Shown here: positions 26,529-34,773 of the stretch, piece by piece | Position numbering within the stretch: the stretch's first letter is position 1 | Layout of the letters: each line of letters opens with the position of its first letter | NCBI GenBank assembly: GCA_903850335.1 | Contig: CAINLJ010000120.1 | Location: 1-47,566, forward strand | Reading direction: 5' to 3' | DNA length: 47,566 nucleotides | Source of the DNA: an uncultured Bacteroidia bacterium | GTDB lineage: Bacteria > Bacteroidota > Bacteroidia > Bacteroidales > Prolixibacteraceae | Made by a program: the position numbers and the translations under genes | The notes under the pieces: model-generated | What the model was told of the DNA's origin: nothing | The model's database searches: none | Seen by the model: the letters and a program-made list of their open reading frames with translations, nothing else

Positions 26529-28361
26529 TTAGTTTTTTGGACATCCTGTAATTTTGTATGTATAGCAATCCAGTAAATTGCATACTGTACAATCCTCAAA
26601 AGTTAGCACATAACGGATACAGAAATTTACCGTCGCATTGCAACAACTTACCAATGGAGGAATACTCAGAGTAAATTTCAAAGGTATTCCGCTGCTAATA
26701 TCGATATCTCCCAATGCATCAAACTGGGCAGAATGTCCTGTTGTGACTCCTCCTGAAAAGTTACTGTTTGTCGTCGAAGCCGTATTGAAATTCCCGAAGG
26801 TATTGCTTGACTTATTGCAAATCAGACAGTTTTCATCATCAGCCTTCATGTCAAAATAGACCAGTTCCGCTTTGATCCTTTTTACTTTTTTAGGTCCTGC
26901 AAAAAGATTCACTGCAAATCCCAGATTACCGTTACCGTTATTTTTTATTTCACCTGCTAAATTGGCGGTAATCTTTATTTCATCACAGGCATTGCACGGG
27001 CACCTTGGATATTTAAGACTATCGATTTCGTTTCTGGCATTCCGGTTAGCCTTATCTTTTAATACGTCATCCACCAACCCATAATAAGTGAATTGAACTG
27101 GATTATTTATCGGGGTAGCAAAATCAAATTGAAAATTGTGTGTGGAATTTGGGGCAAGTGAGGCGGGCGTAAATCCTGACGACGGAACTGGTGTAATATT
27201 ACTTATGGTTCCGGAGCTGGACTCAAGGATATCATTCATGGTAAGTGCGCCATTGTATGAACCTGATTTCATTCGGATGTTATTCCGAAGATTTAATCCC
27301 GGCCCTGGATTAGGATTTACAGGATATCCGGCAAAAGCCTGATTGTCATTTAATAGTATATTATTTGCACTTCCGGTCAGATTGCTGTAATGTGCAAACA
27401 GGTGATACTTAAATTGACCATTTATTTTACCCAGACAGACTGCAGAGTCAATTTTAAATTCGGCATTGGCACCGCCCATCATCATTTGTGATGAAGGTTG
27501 TGTATTACCACCGGTGTTTGAGTTCCCACTGATTTTAAATGTTAGCGGTTCGCTCATCCCACTATTACCTCCCAAAGGTTTCCCTTCCCGGTCCAAAGCC
27601 TGAACGATCCAAATAAAGTCACACAGGTAAGGTGGCCTGCATGGTCCGGTAATCAGGTTATTTATAACTACCTGAGTCAGATTCTCAACATCTTTAGAGA
27701 CAATCGGTTGATTGGCCTTTATTGCCTGTGTTCCACTCTGTCCCTGCAGAAGTTGCCAAATACTAATTTTATATGTAACCGGATTCTGTGGTTTCGGAAC
27801 CAAAGGAGTCCAACGAAAACTTACAGGCATGCCGGCCTCTGCTGTGGTTAGCATGGCGTTATTGGCGGGGCTGATGGCCTGAGGTGGCTCATATGACAAA
27901 GACTCTTTCCCTTTAATTGAAAATGGCTTGCATTTTTCTTCACTTAAAGGTACAACTCCAGTCGTTCCATAACCAAAGAACTGAACACACAATTCATATT
28001 CTCCCTGACCCAACAAACACTCCTTACCTAAAAAGGCAAGTGCATTGTTGCCATTCCAGACTTTAGTAGGAAGATTGAAATTTGCCTGGGGCGCAGATTT
28101 ACTCGTGTAGGATCCACAGGCAATTGCACCTCCCTTTTTAATGGTTATTAGCAACCTGCTTTCCATCACAGACCCATCGACACGTCCATTTTGGGGTTTC
28201 GAATTTGCGGTTATCATCAGCATAGAAGTTCCGGTTCCCCAATTGGCAGTGTTAGCATCAGGGTAGGATGGAAGGATTATATTTATGGCTGAAATAGGGT
28301 AACTCTGAGCAAATGAATGCATTGAGATTACAAGCAGTAATAAAGTAAGAATTTTTTTCAT
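26529..28361 (-). CDS. Secreted fibronectin-like plus cysteine-rich module protein (operon gene 1)
   Basis: The 610-residue protein has a signal peptide (to about 19, HSFAQ). An N-terminal beta-domain (20-150) is followed by a fibronectin-like module (about 160-277), homologous to that in operon gene 4, and a Gly/Ser/Asn linker. A middle domain (about 298-450) precedes a cysteine-rich C-terminal module (about 452-607). The latter aligns with residues about 1120-1294 of the giant protein: IKAELVYFD/IRAEVISFN, ENCLIC/NECLSC, VSCCNATVNFCIRYV/IGCCTLTARICVKFV and CTVCNLLDCY/CKECEVISCF. It heads the operon, 26 bp before the giant gene. I infer a partner subunit; the function is unknown. Confidence 0.78.
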   Translation of the reverse strand: MKKILTLLLLVISMHSFAQSYPISAINIILPSYPDANTANWGTGTSMLMITANSKPQNGRVDGSVMESRLLITIKKGGAIACGSYTSKSAPQANFNLPTKVWNGNNALAFLGKECLLGQGEYELCVQFFGYGTTGVVPLSEEKCKPFSIKGKESLSYEPPQAISPANNAMLTTAEAGMPVSFRWTPLVPKPQNPVTYKISIWQLLQGQSGTQAIKANQPIVSKDVENLTQVVINNLITGPCRPPYLCDFIWIVQALDREGKPLGGNSGMSEPLTFKISGNSNTGGNTQPSSQMMMGGANAEFKIDSAVCLGKINGQFKYHLFAHYSNLTGSANNILLNDNQAFAGYPVNPNPGPGLNLRNNIRMKSGSYNGALTMNDILESSSGTISNITPVPSSGFTPASLAPNSTHNFQFDFATPINNPVQFTYYGLVDDVLKDKANRNARNEIDSLKYPRCPCNACDEIKITANLAGEIKNNGNGNLGFAVNLFAGPKKVKRIKAELVYFDMKADDENCLICNKSSNTFGNFNTASTTNSNFSGGVTTGHSAQFDALGDIDISSGIPLKFTLSIPPLVSCCNATVNFCIRYVLTFEDCTVCNLLDCYTYKITGCPKN

Positions 28362-28411
28362 CTTTTACTCCGTTTGAGATTTAGTAGCTTTTTGATCGAA
28401 AGGTCTATAAA

Positions 28412-28444
28412 GAAAGATAGGAAAGACCCTTATTTATATTCAAA
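28412..28444 (-). promoter_or_regulatory. Bacteroidetes-type promoter of the five-gene envelope operon
   Basis: On the minus strand TTTG (28441-28444) is followed by 21 nt and then TATCTTTC (28412-28419), one mismatch from TAnnTTTG. The predicted transcript starts near 28405 and gives a leader of about 45 nt to the ATG at 28361. No other good match is seen in the gaps of the operon, consistent with one transcript for all five genes. Confidence 0.6.
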
Positions 28445-28556
28445 ACAAATAATTCTGAATATAGTTTATAATTCAAGCCACCAATTTCAAAGCATCCTTT
28501 AACAGAGGAAAAGTATTACTGTAATTATTGGAAAAACGTAAGTGTAAAGAATAGAT

Positions 28557-30878
28557 CTACTCATTGGAATCTATTATCCGAAGTTTTGCAAATTTTAAGA
28601 GGAGGTTTTTCTCACCTGCGTTTGGGAAAAACACTTTAGCCTTGAGATCAGGCATTTTCCCGTCAAGACTAAGCACCTTTCCCCTCCCAAATCGTTCATG
28701 CTCAACCATCATACCAACTGCAACTGATTCAGGATTATCTCCCTGAAATAGTTGATTGCCTGATTGAATTGCTGATTTTGAGATCTGTATCCGCTGACTT
28801 GCCATCTGAGGACGTGGGGGAGGTGTGAAACTGTTCTTTTCGCGTGCCACAAAATGATTATTTTTTTCTTCCCTGATTTCCTGATTCCTGAATTGTGGGA
28901 ACAACCGGCTGTTTGGTATTTCAAGAAACTGATTGTCAATTTCACCAATAAACCGGCTGGGATTGCAAAACTCGGCTTTTCCCCAGCGAAATCGTTGTTG
29001 GGCAAACGACAGCCAGGCCTGGTTCTCAGATCGTGTCAAAGCAACATAAAACAGCCTTCTTTCCTCTTCGAGTTCCGATAAGGTAAGTGTACCGGAGAAT
29101 CCCGATGGGAAAAGATTCTCTTCTAATCCTACAATAAAAACATTCTTGAATTCTAACCCTTTGGAGGAATGAACAGTCATTAGAGTTATTTTGTCGGTAT
29201 TTGAATCCTTGTCGTTATCCTGATCGGTAAGTAACGCTACATCTTCCATAAATACATGCAAACCATTAGGTTTTCCCTCTTCGATGGCAGTCAGAGAAAA
29301 ATCCTGAATCGCATTGAGTAGTTCCTGAGTATTCTCGTACCGACTAAGGTTTTCGGGTGATTTATCCTGATACAGCTCTGCAAGGATTCCAGATTCGGAG
29401 GCTATTTTATTTGCCATTTCATACGCATCAGCAGTTTGATACTGTTCGGAAAATTTATTTATAAGTTGAGTAAACGTGTTTATTTTTTTAATGACACCAC
29501 CATTGAGACCAGCCATCAACATCTTTTCAGGATATGTGGCAATTTCATAGATGCTGCTTCCTGAAGCTGCCGCTGCCTCCTCCAACCTGTTCAGAGTTGT
29601 CGATCCAATTCCACGTGCAGGGAAATTGATAATTCTTTTAAAAGATTCATCATCACGCGTATTGATGATCAGACGAAAATAAGATAGAATATCCTTGATC
29701 TCCTTACGCTGATAAAATGAAAGTCCGCCATAAATTTTATACGGCATATTGCGCTTACGAAGTATTTCTTCAAATACCCTTGACTGAGCATTTGTCCTGT
29801 AGAGAATTGCGAAATCAGAATAATCGTCTCTCTCCTTCATCCGGTGATCAAAGATCTCATTCGCAACAAGGTAGCCTTCCTCATGTTCATTTGTAGCAGC
29901 AAGAACCTTAATACGGTTTCCAATCGCATTTTCGCTGAATACAGTCTTTGGCAACTGATGTTTATTTTTTGCAATCAGACTATTTGCTGCGTCAACGATA
30001 ACCTGAGTGGAACGATAATTTTGCTCGAGTTTATAGGTTTGATAACCAGGGTAATCGTTTTTAAAGTTCAGGATGTTTTCTATTCGTGCCCCTCTGAAGG
30101 AATAAATACTTTGGGCATCGTCACCAACAACACAAATATTGTGATGTTGTTCAGCCAATCGTTTTACAATCAGATATTGTGAGAAATTCGTATCCTGATA
30201 CTCATCAACCAATATATAACGGAAGATACGCTGATATTTATCAAGTAGTTCCGGATGATTTTTGAACAGGATATTTGTCATTAGCAATAAATCATCAAAG
30301 TCCATTGCTCCGGCGTTCTTGCAGCGTTTGGCGTATTCGAGGTAAATATCTGCAGTTTTTGGAATTCTTGAAGCCTGGTCTGCCTCACGTTGAAGAGGAT
30401 TCTGGTGATAAGCAACTGAGGTTATGAGATTATTCTTGGCAGCTGAGATCCGGTTTAGGATAATGCCGGGCTTATAGGTGTTATCATCCAGGTTCAGACT
30501 TTTAATTATGGTCTTTAACAAACTTTTAGAATCCTGTGTGTCATAAATAGTAAAAGTTGCCGGAAATCCAATAACAGAAGCTTCAATACGCAAAATCCTG
30601 GAGAACACAGAGTGGAAAGTACCCATCCACAAATATCTGGATACGCTGTTTCCCACTTCTGTTTCGATACGCGCCTTCATCTCCCTTGCTGCCTTGTTTG
30701 TAAATGTTAAAGCCAGAATTGATGAAGGAGAAACACCTTTACTCAGAAGATGTGCAATACGATAAGTAAGAACGCGTGTCTTTCCGGAACCAGCTCCTGC
30801 AATCACAAGTGATGCACCTTCTGTATTAACAACAGCATCACGCTGGGCACTATTCAGAGACTCAAGATAATTTGACAA
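28557..30878 (-). CDS. uvrD: ATP-dependent DNA helicase UvrD/PcrA
   Basis: The 773-residue superfamily 1A helicase is complete. It shows the Q-motif LNSAQRDAV (residues 8-16), Walker A GAGSGKT (28-34), ALTFTNKAAREMK (motif Ia), VDEYQDTN (motif II), GDDAQSIYSFRGA (motif III), EQNYRST (motif IV), LMTVHSSKGLEF (motif V) and VALTRSE (motif VI). The C-terminal 60 residues form a small Tudor-like domain (VEHERFGRGKVLSL), as in PcrA, which in other bacteria contacts RNA polymerase. It acts in nucleotide excision and mismatch repair and clears stalled forks and transcription complexes. A perfect -7 box, TATTTTTG, lies at 30935-30942 on the minus strand, but no clear -33 is seen. Confidence 0.96.
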   Translation of the reverse strand: MSNYLESLNSAQRDAVVNTEGASLVIAGAGSGKTRVLTYRIAHLLSKGVSPSSILALTFTNKAAREMKARIETEVGNSVSRYLWMGTFHSVFSRILRIEASVIGFPATFTIYDTQDSKSLLKTIIKSLNLDDNTYKPGIILNRISAAKNNLITSVAYHQNPLQREADQASRIPKTADIYLEYAKRCKNAGAMDFDDLLLMTNILFKNHPELLDKYQRIFRYILVDEYQDTNFSQYLIVKRLAEQHHNICVVGDDAQSIYSFRGARIENILNFKNDYPGYQTYKLEQNYRSTQVIVDAANSLIAKNKHQLPKTVFSENAIGNRIKVLAATNEHEEGYLVANEIFDHRMKERDDYSDFAILYRTNAQSRVFEEILRKRNMPYKIYGGLSFYQRKEIKDILSYFRLIINTRDDESFKRIINFPARGIGSTTLNRLEEAAAASGSSIYEIATYPEKMLMAGLNGGVIKKINTFTQLINKFSEQYQTADAYEMANKIASESGILAELYQDKSPENLSRYENTQELLNAIQDFSLTAIEEGKPNGLHVFMEDVALLTDQDNDKDSNTDKITLMTVHSSKGLEFKNVFIVGLEENLFPSGFSGTLTLSELEEERRLFYVALTRSENQAWLSFAQQRFRWGKAEFCNPSRFIGEIDNQFLEIPNSRLFPQFRNQEIREEKNNHFVAREKNSFTPPPRPQMASQRIQISKSAIQSGNQLFQGDNPESVAVGMMVEHERFGRGKVLSLDGKMPDLKAKVFFPNAGEKNLLLKFAKLRIIDSNE

Positions 30879-31088
30879 AATATTATAATTTAATCACTTA
30901 GCACTTAGTAATCAATTTTCATAATTGAATTTTACAAAAATAAACAAATATTCCTATTTGAATCCGACATTCGTCACGACTGTTGAGGCAAGATTAATCC
31001 TGCGTGCAATTTATTGGATAAAAATTTCCATATTCTGATAGGGAATAATTTTGTAATATTGTGGATCGTTAACCGTCAGAATTGTTGA

Positions 31089-32393
31089 ATGAAACATGTG
31101 AGCATCGTCAGTTGGAGAATTTTAATTTGCACACTGCTTTTATTTTCTGCAGAATATGTTGCCGGACAAACTCTTGCCTCACCCTCAGCCTCCTTTTCAG
31201 AACAAACATCATATCCAGTAAATGCCGGTCGGGATGTTATCTATTATTTCTGCGGCACATCAGGTCATCAGACCGGATCTTTAACTGCGCGTTCATCCGG
31301 TGCCCAGGTAACTTTTGTCTGGGATAAATATACTATTACATCAGGGTCATTTAGCTTTTATTCGAATGATACGGGAATTGAATCAACGGTTAGTGGCCTC
31401 GCTGACGGATGTTACAGAGTGTCATTCCGGGAAAACGGTATTGACCAGCAGTTCAGAGCATGGGTCATCAACACGTCGGTTATTCCCAAAGCAGCAATCA
31501 CAGATTCAAATTGTCAGTCTTTTAATCTTTTAGGTACTGTTACAGGTTCAAATTATGGTTATGCGGATTTAACGACAAATCAGCCTGTTTCAGTTGATCC
31601 AAAGTATAAGTATATATGGGAAAGTAACAGTGTATTGATGGCGACAATTCAGAATCCTGTTATCAATCCGCCGCCTGCAATAAATACAGTTTATAACTTT
31701 CAGGTTACCGACCGGGCAGGTTGCTCCGAAAGAACCCAGGTTACCTATGAGTCAATAGTTCCAATGGCTAAATTCTCGTGGAAAACCAGTCAGCCACCCG
31801 TTCCGCAATTCACTAATCCGGAGGCACCTCTTGAGGTTCAGTTTGTAAATGAATCCGTGAATGCGGACGTTGACAAATATGAATGGATGCTCTTTAAGGA
31901 AAAGACAGAAATTGAAAAAGAGGCTAAATCCGGTGCAAAAGTTGACTCCATAATGGATATAATTTATCTTGAGAATCCAACATACACCTATAATCATACA
32001 GGCAGTTACATGGTCAAACTCGTCGCAGCCAGGCAAAGTCCGGGTTATACCTGTCGTGACACTTTTTATATGAAGGATTATATTGTCATTGACACCTCGC
32101 TTGTCAAGGTTGCGCCTGCATTTACGCCTAACGGTGATGGGGTGAACGATGTGCTGACAATACGAACAAGATCATTGTTGTCTCTCGATTTTCAGGTCTT
32201 TAACAGATGGGGAAAGATTGTGCATCATTACCGTAAGATCGGATTTATCCCCGGTGATTCAGAATTTGCAACCTGGGATGGTAAGATAAACGGCAAGTTG
32301 GCATCGCCAGGAGTTTATTTCTATGTTGTTGATGCAGAAGGTCGAGATGGGAAACGACGACGAAAAAAGGGATTTGTAGAAATGATCTGGTAG
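31089..32393 (+). CDS. Secreted PKD-like protein with T9SS type B sorting domain
   Basis: The 434-residue protein has a signal peptide (to about residue 27, YVAGQ), several Ig/PKD-like beta-domains (a YTYNHTGSYMVKLVA strand near 300 is PKD-like) and a C-terminal domain of about 90 residues. That domain carries APAFTPNGDGVNDVLTIR, FQVFNRWGKIVH, WDGKINGKLASPGVYFYVV and ends RKKGFVEMIW. This is the gliding-motility-associated, type B T9SS signal, which holds proteins at the cell surface. The protein is small for the class and has no enzymatic domain, so it is likely a structural or adhesive surface protein. A perfect TAATTTTG box at 31046-31053 may be the -7 element, though no -33 element lies at the usual distance. 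Confidence 0.88.
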   Translation: MKHVSIVSWRILICTLLLFSAEYVAGQTLASPSASFSEQTSYPVNAGRDVIYYFCGTSGHQTGSLTARSSGAQVTFVWDKYTITSGSFSFYSNDTGIESTVSGLADGCYRVSFRENGIDQQFRAWVINTSVIPKAAITDSNCQSFNLLGTVTGSNYGYADLTTNQPVSVDPKYKYIWESNSVLMATIQNPVINPPPAINTVYNFQVTDRAGCSERTQVTYESIVPMAKFSWKTSQPPVPQFTNPEAPLEVQFVNESVNADVDKYEWMLFKEKTEIEKEAKSGAKVDSIMDIIYLENPTYTYNHTGSYMVKLVAARQSPGYTCRDTFYMKDYIVIDTSLVKVAPAFTPNGDGVNDVLTIRTRSLLSLDFQVFNRWGKIVHHYRKIGFIPGDSEFATWDGKINGKLASPGVYFYVVDAEGRDGKRRRKKGFVEMIW

Positions 32394-32457
32394 ATGCTGA
32401 AAAATATAAAGGGGATTAATTCATCTCCCACGGGTCGTTACCAAAAAGATTTAGAAA

Positions 32458-32727
32458 ATGAAGGAAAATATTGATAAATTTCGTCAGCTTCTTGCAGACA
32501 ATAAGCAATGGCCGATGCTTTATTATTTCAAATTCATCGTCCAAAATAATCAGGAGAAGCTCAATCAGGTTAAAGAACTGTTCACTGATCCAGCTACTAT
32601 CACTTACAAGACCTCCAGAGATATCCGCTTTATCGGGATGTCGTGCAAGCAATGGATGCCGGATGCCGACTCGATCATTCAAATTTATGAGAAGGCGGCT
32701 AAGGTTGATGGATTAATTGCTCTTTAA
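32458..32727 (+). CDS. DUF493 (YbeD-like) family protein
   Basis: The 89-residue cytoplasmic protein has the size and layout of the DUF493/YbeD family: an N-terminal helix (KENIDKFRQLLADNKQWP), a central strand-helix with FIVQNNQEKLNQVKELF, a strand YKTSRDIRFIGMSCKQWM and a C-terminal helix ADSIIQIYEKAAKVDGLIAL, an ACT-like fold. E. coli YbeD is encoded beside lipoate genes but its role is unsettled. In the window it sits between a surface-protein gene and a small membrane protein gene, which gives no functional clue. Family assignment is by overall pattern and is moderately sure. Confidence 0.7.
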   Translation: MKENIDKFRQLLADNKQWPMLYYFKFIVQNNQEKLNQVKELFTDPATITYKTSRDIRFIGMSCKQWMPDADSIIQIYEKAAKVDGLIAL

Positions 32728-32737
32728 TACATATAGG

Positions 32738-32935
32738 ATGAAAAAATTCATGATTAAAAACCGGTTTAGAGTGATTTTTAGTATTCTTGGACTCTTGTGT
32801 GGATTTTGTTACTGGAGGTTTGCAGGTTGTACATCCGGCACTTGTCCTATTACTTCACACTGGTATACAATGTGTAGTTATGGAATTATTATGGGATATC
32901 TGATTGGTGATATGATCAAATTAAAGCCACGATAA
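32738..32935 (+). CDS. Small membrane protein, DUF6132 family
   Basis: From the ATG at 32738 the protein has 65 residues; an earlier ATG at 32717 would overlap the upstream gene, and the later start gives the usual basic N-terminus KKFMIKNRFR. It has two predicted membrane helices, VIFSILGLLCGFCYWRF and the segment around YGIIMGYLIGDMI, separated by a conserved AGCTSGTCPITSHWY loop. This matches the small Bacteroidetes family DUF6132. Two Cys in the loop (CTSGTC) form a CxxxxC pair that could bind metal or make a disulfide. No function is known; I recall the family beside rhodanese or thioredoxin genes elsewhere, but none is adjacent here. Confidence 0.75.
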   Translation: MKKFMIKNRFRVIFSILGLLCGFCYWRFAGCTSGTCPITSHWYTMCSYGIIMGYLIGDMIKLKPR

Positions 32936-32953
32936 CAAAAATCTAAATTGTAA

Positions 32954-34279
32954 TTACTTAACAAGCTCTATTTTGAGTATTGATTGAGTAAACGGGGTGA
33001 TTTTAAAACGTTCATCCAGCCTGTATCCAATTATCCAGATTACCTGCTCCCCATTGGCAATGATCCATACATTTTCCTTTTCAGGCAGGCTTAACTTTAA
33101 ATCGATGAAGAAATCACTTATTTTTTTAAATCCGGACATTCCGAGAGGTTTAAAGTAATCACCATTCTTCCACTTTCTTAGCACTAAGGGAAATTGCACC
33201 TTGTCCAGGTCAATAAAAGCCACAAACTTTGAATCAGTGATCTTAACCTGTTCAGAAATGTCTGCCTCGGTTATCCTAAGGTGAACGGGAATCTTAATTT
33301 CTGCAATACCTTCGCTTATGTAATACATTTTGGTATTTTCCTGTGCCAAAGGTGTAAGGATCAATGAATCACGATCATGCACTATTCTGTGCGTGGGAGA
33401 GATAAACTGTTTGCCTGAAGTCCCCCCGAGTGCGGTCAAAAGTTCTGTTACAACTGTTCCGTTAAATCCATAAGGCTTGAGAAACTCGAAGAGGTATGCG
33501 GGTAAAGGATTAAGGGAGTTAAGACTCTCAATTGAGAAAATAACAGCATTTCCTTGCCGGATTGCCACCTTTTCCAGTTTCATCTTTACAGAATCATCTA
33601 AAATCTTTGAAACGTCGTCAAGATATCCCATGGTTTTAATCATTCCTTCTCTGAAACCGGGATTTAACTTATCCATTACCGGCAGCAAATTATGCCTTAT
33701 ACGATTTCTTTGATAATCAAGACTCTGATTTGATTCATCTTCTCTGAATTCAAGAGAATTAGCGTGTCTGTATTGTTCAATTTCAATTCTGGAAGCAAAA
33801 AGTAAGGGTCTGACTATCTTTCCGTTAACTGGACTCATCCCAGTTAGACCGGTGAGTCCGGTTCCTCTTGCCAGATTAAGAAAAAATGTCTCAAGCTGAT
33901 CGTCCCGATGATGGGCAACCGCAATACATGCGTAATTATTAGCGATTCTGATTTTTTCAAACCATGCATATCTTAATTCACGTGCTGCCATTTCGATCGA
34001 AATTTTGTGGGCATGCGCATACTCCAAAGTATCAAATGAAGTGGAGTGTATTTGTGTGTTATATTTACGGGCGAGGTCTGAAACAAGCATCTCATCATCG
34101 TTGGAAGCTTTTCCCCGTAAGCGAAAATTACAATGAGCTATAGCCACCTGATACCCTGCCTTGTTGAGAAGATCAAGTAAGACAACAGAATCTATACCGC
34201 CACTTACTCCTGCAAGGATCGTCTCCCCTTTGTTAAACAGATTGTTCCCGGTGATATAATTGATGAATCTTTGAATCAT
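32954..34279 (-). CDS. tilS: tRNA(Ile)-lysidine synthetase TilS
   Basis: From the ATG at 34279 the protein has 441 residues; the open frame back to 34411 would add 44 hydrophobic, poorly conserved residues ahead of the normal start MIQRFINYI, so I use the shorter form. The N-terminal PP-loop ATPase motif SGGIDS is at residues 26-31, followed by AIAHCNFRLRG and VAHHRDDQLETFFLNLARG, both typical of TilS. The C-terminal domain with RKWKNGDYFKPLGMSG matches the TilS C-terminal fold. The enzyme changes C34 of the tRNA-Ile CAU anticodon to lysidine so that it reads AUA, and is essential. The gene is divergent from the broken DUF985 gene. Confidence 0.95.
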   Translation of the reverse strand: MIQRFINYITGNNLFNKGETILAGVSGGIDSVVLLDLLNKAGYQVAIAHCNFRLRGKASNDDEMLVSDLARKYNTQIHSTSFDTLEYAHAHKISIEMAARELRYAWFEKIRIANNYACIAVAHHRDDQLETFFLNLARGTGLTGLTGMSPVNGKIVRPLLFASRIEIEQYRHANSLEFREDESNQSLDYQRNRIRHNLLPVMDKLNPGFREGMIKTMGYLDDVSKILDDSVKMKLEKVAIRQGNAVIFSIESLNSLNPLPAYLFEFLKPYGFNGTVVTELLTALGGTSGKQFISPTHRIVHDRDSLILTPLAQENTKMYYISEGIAEIKIPVHLRITEADISEQVKITDSKFVAFIDLDKVQFPLVLRKWKNGDYFKPLGMSGFKKISDFFIDLKLSLPEKENVWIIANGEQVIWIIGYRLDERFKITPFTQSILKIELVK

Positions 34280-34411
34280 TATTAGTAATATTAGCTTAAA
34301 GGCATTTGTCAGAGTTGGCAAAAACCAGTTATATCCTTTCTTCGAGTAAATATAAATATTAAATGGTATATTTGGAAAAGTAACCCTGGAAAAAGCAGGA
34401 ACGAATAGCAA

Positions 34412-34724
34412 ATGTCACACTTACAATCAAATCAAACCAGCGTACAGACTATTATTAATAAACTCGGGCTTCAGCCACATCCTGAAGGCGGGTTCTACCG
34501 TGAGATTTACCGGAGTAAAGGATCAATGTTTTTTGATGGAACAATTGAACCTTATACCGGAATAAGGAACTTTTCGACTTCCATATATTTTTTGCTTACC
34601 TCCGAGACATTTTCAGCCTTTCCCAGGATTTGATTTCGTGGATTTTGAGCTTGGAGTGTGTGGTGAGATGATCCGGAAATTTCCCAGACATTCTGAGATA
34701 ATCAGAAGACTTACAAGAGGTTGA
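34412..34724 (+). pseudogene. Broken DUF985 cupin gene with internal deletion
   Basis: The first 69 or so codons encode the N-terminal half of a DUF985 (PF06172) cupin: IINKLGLQPHPEGGFYREIYRS and STSIYFLLTSETFSAF. The frame then ends at 34631-34633. In the +1 frame from 34620 the C-terminal end of the same family follows (PGFDFVDFELG, then FPRHSEIIRRLTRG) and stops at 34722-34724. The middle cupin strands, roughly 50-60 residues that normally include HRIKSDEIWHF and the sugar- or metal-binding barrel, are missing. This is therefore an internal deletion with frameshift. The upstream -7-like TATATTTG (34367-34374) may be a relic of its promoter. Confidence 0.85.
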
Positions 34725-34725
34725 A

Positions 34726-34765
34726 ATATAACACGGAGAAATGGAGAGCACAGAGGAACTCTGAG
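34726..34765. repeat. CACGGAGA/CACAGAGG-type dispersed intergenic repeat
   Basis: The sequence ACACGGAGAAATGGAGAG and then CACAGAGGAACTCTGAGGA has the purine-rich CACGGAG/CACAGAGG pattern I know from dispersed intergenic repeats in many environmental genomes. It lies immediately after the broken DUF985 gene and just before the pepT stop, so it may be connected with the rearrangement there. A single copy is seen in this window. Confidence 0.4.
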
Positions 34766-34773
34766 GAAGATTT

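Noticed and set aside
26503-26592. Extended start of the giant protein at 26592
   Set aside because: It would overlap the upstream gene by 64 bp and place 30 residues before a perfect signal peptide; ATG 26502 is preferred.
34280-34411. Extended start of TilS at 34411
   Set aside because: The extra 44 residues are AT-rich intergenic translation; the normal TilS N-terminus starts at 34279.
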